Shown here: piece after piece, positions 24,945-34,620 of the stretch
How the letters are laid out: the number at the start of each line of letters is the position of its first letter
Numbering within the stretch: position 1 is the stretch's first letter
Source of the DNA: Prinsepia uniflora
Taxonomy: Eukaryota; Streptophyta; Magnoliopsida; Rosales; Rosaceae
Assembly (NCBI GenBank): GCA_032719365.1
Contig: CM064873.1
Coordinates: 10,946,501-11,010,500, forward strand
Direction of reading: 5' to 3'
Length of the DNA: 64,000 nt
Program-made: the position numbers and the translations under genes
The notes under the pieces: model-generated
Databases searched by the model: none
The model's input: only the letters and a program-made list of their open reading frames with translations
Told to the model about the DNA's origin: nothing

Positions 24945-25458
24945 CCACCATTCCTCTCCCAGACCATTCCCCCCTCATATGAATGTGGGATCGTTCACCG
25001 TTCCCTTCAGGACACGGATCATACAATCCACTCCCTTAGGGCCCAGCGTCCTTACTGGCACACTTCTCGGTCGGGGTTTGGCTCTGATACCATTCTGTCA
25101 TGACCGCCCTCCTCGGTCAGGACCCGACTCTAGCACGATATTGTCCGCTTTGGGCCTCCTCGCCCTCAGGGTTTTGTTTTTGGGAGCTCACGGTGCAGCT
25201 TCCCAGGGGGTAACCCATCATAGAATTGCACCAACTTCAACTCACTTAACTTTAGAGTTCCAACCGAACCCAAAGCCACTGAGCTCCCAAAAGGCCTCGT
25301 GCTAGATAGGTGTGTGCCTACACATTTAAGGCACACCACCATTCCTCTCCCAGACCATTCCCCCTCGCAGGAATGTGGGATTGTTCACCGTTCCCTCTAG
25401 AACACGGGTCTTACACCAAAGCGGACAATATCGTGCTAGATGGGCCGGGTTGTGACAT

Positions 25459-25990
25459 ACCTACCTCAAAATCCAACCAAGCTTGGCAGGTTCCGCACTG
25501 AGATGAAATGCATTAATTGTGGTCAATTAGGGCACATGCTTAACAAATGCAAGGTATAATTCACTTTTGTTAAAAAATCTTATTTACCTCATTTGTGTTC
25601 TTGTTTGATTGCTAGTTTGCTATTTGTTTTATAGGAGTCTATTACAGAAAAGAACGAAAGCTAAAGCAAGGAGGGAACAAGCCAAGGCAAGTGGATTAAG
25701 TGCAAGTCACCAAGAAGGAACCCAGCCCCAAACCCAAAAAGAATCCCAACCCCAATCCCAAATAGAACCCCGAACTCAACCAGAACCTAATCCCCAACCC
25801 CAACTAGAACCTAATCTAGAACCAACCTCAAATCCATACCTAATCACAACCTCCTCCAACTGTGCCAAACTTGTCTCAGATCACTGGATCTCCTCAACCA
25901 CAAACACAACCTACACCAAATCCTTTTCAATGTATTGAACCCTCTCCTCGTAAGAAACTCAAGTTCAAATCTCCAGTAAGGAGGAAGAAT
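25459..25990 (+). pseudogene. MULE transposase, C-terminal part with zinc knuckle
   Basis: After the Cassandra nest the coding sequence resumes with a CCHC knuckle, CINCGQLGHMLNKC (about 25511-25553, C-X2-C-X4-H-X4-C), as found at the C terminus of plant MULE transposases. A likely intron follows (GTATAA donor near 25554, ...ATAG acceptor near 25634). The tail is rich in Pro, Gln, Glu and Asn (about 25635-25990). This is the third piece of the transposase at 12776-13786 and 17787-18208. The order, strand and family of domains support one original gene. Confidence 0.75.
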
Positions 25991-26365
25991 TAGCATCGAC
26001 AATGAGGCATCGGGTTTTGTAGGCTTGTTTGTGTATTCTATTAGGTTAGGTGTAAGACTGTTAGGTGTAGGCTGATGGGTGCATCCTAATTGGTGAATGT
26101 TTTGTTTGGTGTACTCGCATTTCTATGTCACTTTGCACCCTGGACTACAACTATTGTGTTTAATTACAACATGGACTACAACTTTTATGTTTAACTGCAC
26201 CATGTAACAGACAAAATGACCTACTTATGCACTATTTAACAATGCTATTATATCTCATCTGCTTCAATTGTTGTTTGTGTAAAATTTGAATGGAATTTGA
26301 ACATATTACATCTAAAATTTGAAGTACTAAACCTAATTTAGATTTCAGGGTTACCACATATGAAG
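25991..26365. other. Between the MULE end and the GRF gene
   Basis: AT-rich sequence with two near copies of 'tggactacaactnttatg' (26141-26195). It presumably holds the 3' ends of both convergent genes; no second GRF exon could be identified. Confidence 0.4.
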
Positions 26366-26371
26366 AAATTC

Positions 26372-26575
26372 TTACGTATTTATCGTAATTTCAACAAAGA
26401 ACACAAATTTTTTATTTTTCATTACCTCAGAACATGGACACACTTGGAATCTCCTCCCAGGATGTCTGTCAGTCCACGAAGTCAGGATTTTATATTTCTT
26501 CCCGCAGTAGCAACTTCTAACTTCAAGTTTGTCCATCTCTTCTTCTTTGAAGGTCACGTGGAAGATTTGAGTCAT
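26372..26575 (-). CDS. Small GRF-type zinc-finger protein (partial)
   Basis: The minus-strand frame contains the GRF zinc-finger signature: CYCGKK, then LTSWTDRHPGRRF, then VCPC (family pattern CxC...TSxTxxNPGRRFxxC). GRF fingers bind nucleic acid and occur in DNA-repair proteins and in many short plant proteins, often linked to transposons. The start is Met at 26575 or, by comparison with typical family N-termini, MDKLEV at 26536. A GT donor just after CPCSE (GTAATG, near 26429) suggests the open frame runs into an intron and that a second exon once lay to the left; I did not find it. It is convergent to the MULE transposase, so it may be an accessory gene of that element or an independent relic. 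Confidence 0.6.
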   Translation of the reverse strand: MTQIFHVTFKEEEMDKLEVRSCYCGKKYKILTSWTDRHPGRRFQVCPCSEVMKNKKFVFFVEITINT

Positions 26576-26718
26576 GTACTACTAGAAATTGGGTCGTAAA
26601 GATGAGTGACGGACATAATGTGGGTCACACCAATGGGGGAATGAGGACCTAGGCAGTGTCGAAGCCTGGATTCACATCGATTGTTTGAGGTTTTTTGATT
26701 CACATCGATGGGTGAATA

Positions 26719-29700
26719 TGTCAGGACCCGATCCTCCTCGATCAAGACCCAAATCTAGCACGATATTTTCCACTTTGGGCCTCCTCGCCCTGACGATTTT
26801 GTTTTCGGGAGCTCTCGGTGCAATTTTCCAGGGGGTCACCTGTCAGGACCCACCCCTAATCCCCCGGGATTAAGGGCTAAATCCCGATCCCGTCTAACTT
26901 ACGCATGACACGTAGGCTAAACTGACGTCCAACCTTCATGTGAAGCGTAAGTCGGATGAGGGATTCTCGATCAGACCATCCAAAAACTTCCAAACTTCCC
27001 AAAGTACGCAGAGTCTACTGTGGATCGTACGTGTGATGTCTCCGTCACTCTCGACCGACAGCCCGCGCCGCAACAACCTGAACGGTATCGAAAAACACGA
27101 AAAGACTATGAGTGGACAAAAATAAAGTGCATATTTAAAAACATTTCATATCGAAAAACACCAATGTATGCATATCAAAGTCATGTTATAAAACCATGTA
27201 CGAAAACCAAACACATTTTCCTTTTTCTCAAATCTCGGGCCTCGGCCCAAAATCATCGAAAACCATTTTCGAAAACCACATCATATTTCCATTCACCGAA
27301 CCTACTGGATCTATCCGAGTCTTTAAACTCAATCCAGGCCTCAATATAATCCGAGTCTTTAAACTCAACAGACCTACGGGGGAAAATATCAATATATCCG
27401 AATCTTTAAACTCCCGAGTCTTTAAACTCAATCCGGGTCTTTAAACCCAATCTGGGCCCTTCCCCCGTCAATCATAATTCGGGTCTTTAAACCCAATAAC
27501 CAGATCCAGCAAATCCAATCCAAAACCATTTGAAAACCTTTTTCCATTTTCCGAATCCGAATCCGCAATCTCATTAGGATCCCGAATCCAAAACCAGAAC
27601 TCATATCCATCTCATTTCCATATCCGAGTCCGCAACCATCATTCCGTAAGCTAGCATTCGGAATAACCATTTTGAACCCAAACCCAAAAATCCATTTCAA
27701 GTTCCAAACCAAATTCCGAATCGTCATCCGGAAATCCGATTCCAAAACCCGAAATCACATTTCTCAAAACCACCTTTCTGAACTGGGCTTCAATCCCGAA
27801 AACACTTTTCAAAATCCTTTTACTTTCTTTGAAATCAAATCGTATTTCAAATCCCGAAATCAAATCATTAAAACCAGGTTCAAATCACAATATCCATCAA
27901 CTTATTGTAAAACGTGAATTTTCGTAATTTCCTCAAAAAACGTGTGAAAACCATAAACCATCACAATCATAAATCAAATCATAGAATCAAGTATAGAAAA
28001 CATATAAAAAAATATATATATGCATGCATCAAGAGTTAGAAAGCAAAGTCCACTCACAGACCATTCCGACGTCGCCTCGATACGCGCGCACTTACGCTGT
28101 TTCTGGCCAATTCGCTATCATCGGCTTTCCCAAACCTGTCCAAAACCCATAACGAGGTCACTAACTACTTCATCAAGGTCATATTCAAGCCCCATAATTT
28201 TCTCGTATTTTTAACTATTTTTAACCGAGCCCTAAAACCTTCGGACCTTCTGAAACATATCGAGACGATGTCCGATCGTCTCGTGCCAAAATGTTCGTTA
28301 CATCGAATACTTTAAAAGTCATGTTGGAAACTTCCCCAAACTAGGCTCCACGCACCCTCACGCGTCACCCAAAGGAGCTTCGCGTGAGGTCCACTCGCCA
28401 CACTATTCATCGTCTTCAACCTCAGTTCACCTGGTTCAGACCGGTCCGACCGAACAGAACCGGCGTGACCGGTTTTCCCCCCAAATCCAGTTCAAATTCG
28501 ACCCTTTTGATTCCACTAGATTCGTCCCCTTCCTAGAAATCTATTCATGTAATTAAAACAAGAAATAATGGTCTAAATCTCACCTCTAGTAGTGCGAACA
28601 GAAACCCAGAAAACCCAGTTTTTCGATTCCGGCCAACCGCCGTCCTTCCAGCCACGCCTCTGTTTCCAAAAGCTCAATTACGACCTCCTTAAACTGCCAG
28701 GATCATCACAACAAACCAACAAGCGTCCCAAAGTCACGACTTTTGATTCGAACCAAAACTGAAAAACAGGGGAACCAGAGCTTACTCATGTCTCTACTCA
28801 CCGCCGTGAGCTCCGCCGTGGTCTCAGGGTCCCCAAACCTCTCCTCTGGTCCTCCTTTGTCCTAGAATACCACCACAAACCACGGTTGATCGAAACACGG
28901 CAGCACCACCACCAAAACTCCCTCTCTATTTTCCTGGTTTCCTACTCCCCTCACACCCTCACTCGATTTTCCTGAAGCTCCCAAAACACTCTCTTCACTC
29001 TTAGCTTCCTTCTGATCACACACACGCACTCCCAAAGGTTCACTCACCCTGCAATTTGCTCGATTCTCCTCCCTGTCACACCGTCTCTGTTTTCTCCAAG
29101 CACGACTCACTCTTAAAACACAGCCAATTTAATTGAATCGTGCAAGTGGCTAGAAGCCACCAGACACAGCCCACGTGTCCCAATCCTGTGGTCCCAAACT
29201 CAAAATATCCAACCAGCTCTATACACTTGTCCTCATCCGATTGGCACAATTCCCAAGGCACAAAAAGACCAAACTGCCCCTAAATGTCCAAATTACGATT
29301 CTACCCTTAACTGTTCTAGACCCGTATCTCACTCATCCTACGTCTGATGAAGGCATGCCGCCTGTCGTTGTACTCAGGACGACGAGATCTACCTAACGGT
29401 CCTAGGTTTTCGTGTAAACCCTTTGTCATACAAAAAGTCAACTTTTTCCCCTCTTTTAACCAAATTACGAAAATGCCCTCAACCTTCCGAACATCATAAC
29501 TTCCTCTTCGGATGTCGGAACCGGGCGTGCTACCTGTCTACGGACTCGTGACGTCCCGAACTACGTCACGGTCATCGGTCAATGCCCAATTGACCGTCCG
29601 AACCAAAAGTCAACATTCTGCCCATTTCAGGGGCAAAATCGCCATTCTGCGCTCACGGTCCAACAGTAACCCACTAACCACTGATTAACTCAGCTAATCC

Positions 29701-30347
29701 CTCACTAATCACTTCGCTAATCTCGGCTCCTGAGACGGGTTGTTACATCACCCATCATGGAATTGTACCAGTTTCAACTCGCTTAACTCTGGAGTTCCAA
29801 TCGAACCCAAAGCCACTGAGCTCCCAAAAGGCCTCGTGCTAGATAGGTGTGTGTTTACACCTTTAAAGCACACCACCATTCCCCTCCCAGACCATTCCCC
29901 CCTCGCAGGAATGTGAGATCGTTCACCGATCCCTCCAGGACACGGGTCTTACAATCCACCCCCATTATGGCCCATCGTCCTCACTGACACATTTCCCAGT
30001 CGGGGTCAGGCTCTGATACCATTCTGTCAGGACCCGACCCTCCTCGGTCAGGACCCGACTCTAACACGATATTGTCCGCTTTAGGCCTCCTCACCCTCAC
30101 GGTTTTATTTTCGGGAGCTCACGGTGCAACTTCCCAGGGGGTCACCCATCATGAAATTGCACCAGCCTCAACTCGCTTAACTTTGGAGTTCCAACCGAAC
30201 CCAAAGCCATTAAGCTCCCAAAAGGTCTCGTGCTAGATAGGTGTGTGCCTACACCTTTAAGGCACACCACCATTCCCCTCCTAGATCATTCCCCCCTCGC
30301 AGGAATGTGTGATCGTTCACCGTTCCCTGCAGGACACGGGTCTTACA
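26719..30347 (-). mobile_element. Cassandra TRIM, complete, split by a solo LTR
   Basis: The 3' LTR is 26719-26840 plus 29753-29953 (323 bp rejoined). The internal region is 29954-30024 (71 bp), with a polypurine tract on the minus strand at 29954-29966 and the primer-site complement GCTCTGATACCA at 30010-30021. The 5' LTR is 30025-30347 (323 bp). Flanking pentamers GAATA (26714-26718) and GAATG (30348-30352) match at four of five. The 5S-like part of the 5' LTR at about 30122-30194 keeps the box C-like GGGTGACCCCCTGGGAAG (minus strand) with one change from plant 5S rRNA. Confidence 0.92.
26841..29747 (-). mobile_element. Solo long LTR (2,907 bp) inside the 5S box of Cassandra
   Basis: Starts TGTCAGGACCCACCCC and ends GAGACGGGTTGTTACA. 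The target duplication TCACC is perfect (26836-26840 and 29748-29752). The target is within the 5S-like GGTGACC box of the Cassandra LTR. It carries the 'gagtctttaaactc'/'gggtctttaaaccc' array (27310-27500). No coding region. Confidence 0.92.
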
Positions 30348-30352
30348 GAATG

Positions 30353-33300
30353 AGTCCTATCAGATATTACTAGTGTATAAAAGTGAATCAGAACATCTGC
30401 GACATGATGGTAGGTTGTACTCTTTCTGGTCTTCTGTATTATTCCTTGAAATAGATGATAATGGTGATTAGAAATTAATGGACCGCGATAACGGTTGGAT
30501 CAAGTGGCTCATTTGTGGATTTTTGCTATCGTTTTTTTGTAATTTAGTTTTTACTATTAGTTTGGTATGTATGAATAAGTCCAACAACATTTTTCTAGGG
30601 ACGATTTAGTAGTTTTGACCTTTTTCGGATTGCAGAGAAGGTTGTTTGGCCATTAATTAATGATGCATTGGGCTCGAATTTGAAGTTATATCATTTGTGC
30701 GTGTTTCCATCAGTTTCTTTTGACTGATATCAACTTGAACATTGGAGATATTTCCCTATACATACTCATCTTCCAAAGTAGCTATTACGGTCTACATATA
30801 ATGTACTTACATATATTTTTCCTATCAATGAAATTTCTCATCTATTAGAAAAGTAAAATTGCGATCCAATGATATTTAAAAACCAATTATACTGAATTAA
30901 ACTGGCTGTTTTATTACCATTATTTATTCACTTTTACTTTATTACTCCATGAAGTAATATTTTGTGTTACAATTATAGAAGCAAACCCCAAAATATCAGG
31001 GATTGGAACCTACACGACAGCATATCATATGCTTTGTGTAAGTGGGTGTAGCTGTGTGTGATCATAAAGTAGCAATATTTACAAGTCTCTCTCGTCTTAT
31101 TGCGAGATAGAGATTAGAGACAACCAAAAAAAAAAAAGGAATTGGAAAATCCTCATGCAAACTTCAATGTGATTTCGATGGGAGCACGTAATTAATAAAA
31201 GCATGCCGCACGCACGTACTGCCTCTGTACTTCGTACCGCAAACAAAGAAAATTGTTGAGATAAAAGATGCATACAGTAATGATCCATCCTTTTCACTTT
31301 GAATTATTGCCTTTCAAAAATTTATCTTCAAAATTACTTGCATACATAATATTATGAAAAATTGTGTAGTGTTTAGTAATTCGATTACATGCATGTACTT
31401 TTTATATAAACTATTCTCGATCATCTGAATTGCAGGAGAATTCGTATCCCTTTCATTAATAGAATTCATAACAGAATTTTTATCCATTCTAGATCTGAAT
31501 CTACCTACATAATTCACTTGTACGTTTAAGTGCACTGTCAGTCAGCTGAAAATAAGTTCTATGTCCCTAGATCGTGGCGGAATTAGTTGATGATCGAGGT
31601 TGGAGGCTAATTGTAAATTCAGAGTTTAGTTACTAATTTATCATTACATGCACTTTAATTAGGAACCGGGAGTGCATTACATGAATTTTCCTAATAATTA
31701 AGGTCGGACCTGCACATATTACGATCTCGATAAAAGTTTGTTATGAATTTTTTTATCATTTCGCCAAAGAAAAAAGAATATCACATATCAATATATTACA
31801 ACTAAATACTAATCTCTAGATTATACGTAGGGCTATTAATTTAAAAGTCCTTGACAAGAAGTGAATGTATGAAAAACTTTCAAGGACACAATTTGAAATT
31901 TCCGATTCTTTGTTGACTTTTCAACACAAAGTTCATTGTAAATGCCTATGTTTGACGCTAAATTTACTCTCCATGCCACTACAGTCTGGCCATACTTTCC
32001 AGTTTCCACCTCCCACCTCAGCTTGCCATGATTTCCAATGTTTTTTTTTTATATATATATGGCTATTATTCTATTATTTTATTTTATTCTCTTATATTGA
32101 TTTTTGTTTTTTTAATTGCTATTAACATAAAATGCTCTGGCAATGTTATGTAAACTAAAACCTGTGTGTTCATTTTGAAATTTCTTGGTTCTTCATTGGC
32201 CTTTCAACATCCTAGGTACTAAGTGCACATTATAATTTTTTCTTATTTTAATAACATTTTGATTCTTAAAAAAAGGATATAATTACTTGTTTCAAATATT
32301 ATAAAAGAAAAAATATATATATAGAATTCAAGTAACATATTTTTTACACCATATATATTTAAACATTACTTTTTATTTTTATTTGTTTATTATAAGATTA
32401 TATTGAGGATTATGAAAACATTACTCCTATTTATATATTTTTTTCACTTGCTCATTTTAAAAGTAATATGAATATCTAATCAAACTTAAAATAAGATAAT
32501 TAAAAGCAATAATTCTTCAAAAATATTTTTAAATTTTAAAATTATTTATCTTCTGATATTAAATAATTTGGTTAATTTTGTATAGTTTAGGGTTTAATTC
32601 TTCAATTTTGTACCAAAATTCAAAAATTAAACCCTATGTCATACGGATTTCCACCACCATCTCAACCCCCTCCCCTCCCTCCCCCAAAAAAAAATTCTAT
32701 ACCCTACCGTTGAATCCCAAACAATACGAATTTTAATTTTATAGAAAAAAAAATCAATTGTAACTATATACAATAGATATATTATACATATATAATATTT
32801 ATTATATGCATAATATAATAAAGGACTCAAGAGACCAAAGAAATCAAATACTAAGAGGCACATGGGGCAAAAAGGACAAAAATGACAATGTTATTTTTAA
32901 TTGTTTAAAAAAAATTCTTAATAACTCATTCATTCTCTTTTTGAGATATAAAAGGGTAGATATGAAATTTATTACTTATAAAATTTGCTTATGGACTTTT
33001 GAATAAAAACAGTTTGAGTTAAGGTCTTATTTTGTTTACTATACAAGCATTAAAGGTTTTAAATAAAAGTAAAAATTATTAAAGATGTAATAATAATTTA
33101 CTCTTATAATTACCTAGGCATAAATAACCCATTCAACATTCTAGAATATAATGGACCTTTATTAAGTGTATATGTATATATATATTGATACGAGATGAAA
33201 AGTAGAAAGTTAAGCTGGACTGGGATTATCTATGTCAAAAATAAATAACATTGGAGAACTGTGATTTAATTTATGCATATAAATTTCTAAATCTCGAAGA

Positions 33301-33404
33301 GTGAGGTATATACAAGTATTAATATCCATAGAATATTGCAAACAAAATTTGTAATTAGTGGCAATTTACCTTACTTACAATAAATGTTCAAAATGGCAGT
33401 GAAG
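30353..33404. other. AT-rich intergenic DNA
   Basis: About 3 kb of AT-rich DNA with poly-A/T runs and short TA microsatellites (for example near 33171). I found no coding region, RNA gene or element end that I could support. Short open frames here have no recognisable domains. Confidence 0.5.
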
Positions 33405-33587
33405 GTGAGGTGGTGCCGCCGCTGTGAATAAGACCTATGCAGCAGTTTGCAGAGGGATTCCGCGGTGTCTAAGTGGACTCGGCGATGCCTGGGCGGTCCT
33501 TGGCGGGCTGGGAGGCAGAAAGAGTGGCCGTTGGGAATTTTAGGAAATTAAAAAAAATCCAAGTCGTTATACACTGTAACTTCTGTT
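33405..33587 (+). pseudogene. Fragment of the transposon-protein gene also present at 56722
   Basis: About 180 bp nearly identical to 56722-56886, including the coding end (AVCRGIPRCLSGLGD region) and the non-coding tail 'aaatccaagtcgttatac'. The rest of the gene is absent. Because this copy continues past 'cactgtaact', it shows the sequence before the LTR insertion at 56887. Confidence 0.85.
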
Positions 33588-34440
33588 ACAATTTTAACCA
33601 AACCCACCCAATGAAATATCAGAGATTGATCCCAAATCAGATTCATAAAAGCAAAAATGCAAAATTGAACCCAAATTACATTTATATTAGAGTTTAGAAC
33701 ATTGCTGCTTGAACTCTACCATCGTGAATTGCCTTCGTCCTCATCCCTCTGTCTTCGAATCTTCAGTCTTCTCTCGCAGGCTCTAGCTCGAAGTCTATAC
33801 CGCACTCGCAAACTATTCAGCCTTCTCTCGCAGTCGCAGATTGCACTCGAATCGCCTCCAAATTGGCCGCTTCTCCGTCGCGGCATCACCTGCAATCGCA
33901 CCATCTAACTAAGCCCTTTCAAATTTTCAAATCCCATGTATTGAATTTGAGTCTTGGCACATGTCTCGCTCCTTCACGTTCTCTATCTTTGACTCTCTAT
34001 GAAATTGTCGAGATGAAGAGTGGAGAATGGAGATGAGAGTGGAAACGAGCCTGATCACTGTGATTTATGATTTGTGGAAAGAAAAAAAAGGGGAAAAATA
34101 GAAGGGATCAAATGGACATGGAGAGTGAATTACCAAGGAAAGAGAAAAAAAAAATAAAAGGGGAGAATGGAGATGGAGATGGAAAGGGGAAATAAATACA
34201 AACAGTCTCTTTAACTACACCAAAGAAGTAAAGACTAAAGTAAAGAGTAAAGAAAGAATGTGCCTTCCCATGGTGGAGGTTGGACTTTGGACCTATCCAT
34301 TCCAATTTCCAAATGAACTGAAGTCTAAAATAAAGCACTAAAGAAGTTAAAGAGTAAATAAAGAATCAAAGAGTAAAGATAATGCAATTGTATTTAGTTA
34401 TTTACAATTTTACATATAAACTCAATCTCAATGTGATTGA
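33588..34440. other. Region upstream of the hAT pseudogene
   Basis: Purine-rich, with repeats of 'taaagagtaaagaa' type (34225-34380). The hAT element's 5' end probably lies here, but no terminal inverted repeat was recognised. Nothing else is seen. Confidence 0.4.
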
Positions 34441-34620
34441 GGTGGGGAGATGGAAAGATCATTGAAGTGGGGCAGTGGTGATATTGGATGGGAGTTTGCA
34501 ATTTTGGCGAATAGTACAAACTTTGATAAGGTGAAGTGCAAGTTTTATATTGTGTCTAAATGGTGGAATCAATGTGATTAAACAACACATAACCCACACC
34601 AAGGGAAATGTAACTTCATA
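34441..34620 (+). pseudogene. BED-hAT transposase pseudogene, first part (BED finger)
   Basis: The translation gives GWEFAILANSTNFDKVKCKF, then GGINVIKQHITHTKGNVTS, the pattern of a BED zinc finger (C-X2-C...H-X3-5-H) at the N terminus of plant hAT transposases. The second Cys reads Tyr (KCKFY), a frame change precedes GGI, and no fully open frame exists. The LTR at 34621 cuts it directly after this motif, and the next codons (TKSSNDDK) follow at 37526. Confidence 0.8.

Larger units (their letters stand above)
18390..25415 (-). mobile_element. Cassandra TRIM, complete, with two long solo LTRs inside it
   Basis: The 3' LTR is in three pieces (18390-18416, 21654-21872, 24950-25025; 322 bp together). 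The internal region is 25026-25095 and contains the tRNA-Met primer-site complement GCTCTGATACCA at 25081-25092. The 5' LTR is 25096-25415 (320 bp). The target duplication CCAAA is perfect. The 5S-like segment is at 21722-21792 in one LTR and 25191-25263 in the other. There are no reading frames, as is normal for Cassandra, which depends on other elements to move. The rejoined length matching the intact LTR confirms the nesting. Confidence 0.9.

Noticed and set aside
30122..30194. Possible genuine 5S rRNA gene
   Set aside because: Only part of the 5S sequence is present, and it sits inside a 323-bp LTR with tRNA primer site and target duplication, so it is Cassandra.
33702..33908. Pair of overlapping open frames on opposite strands
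   Set aside because: No domain, no homology that I recognise, and both strands open by Ser/Arg-rich composition.
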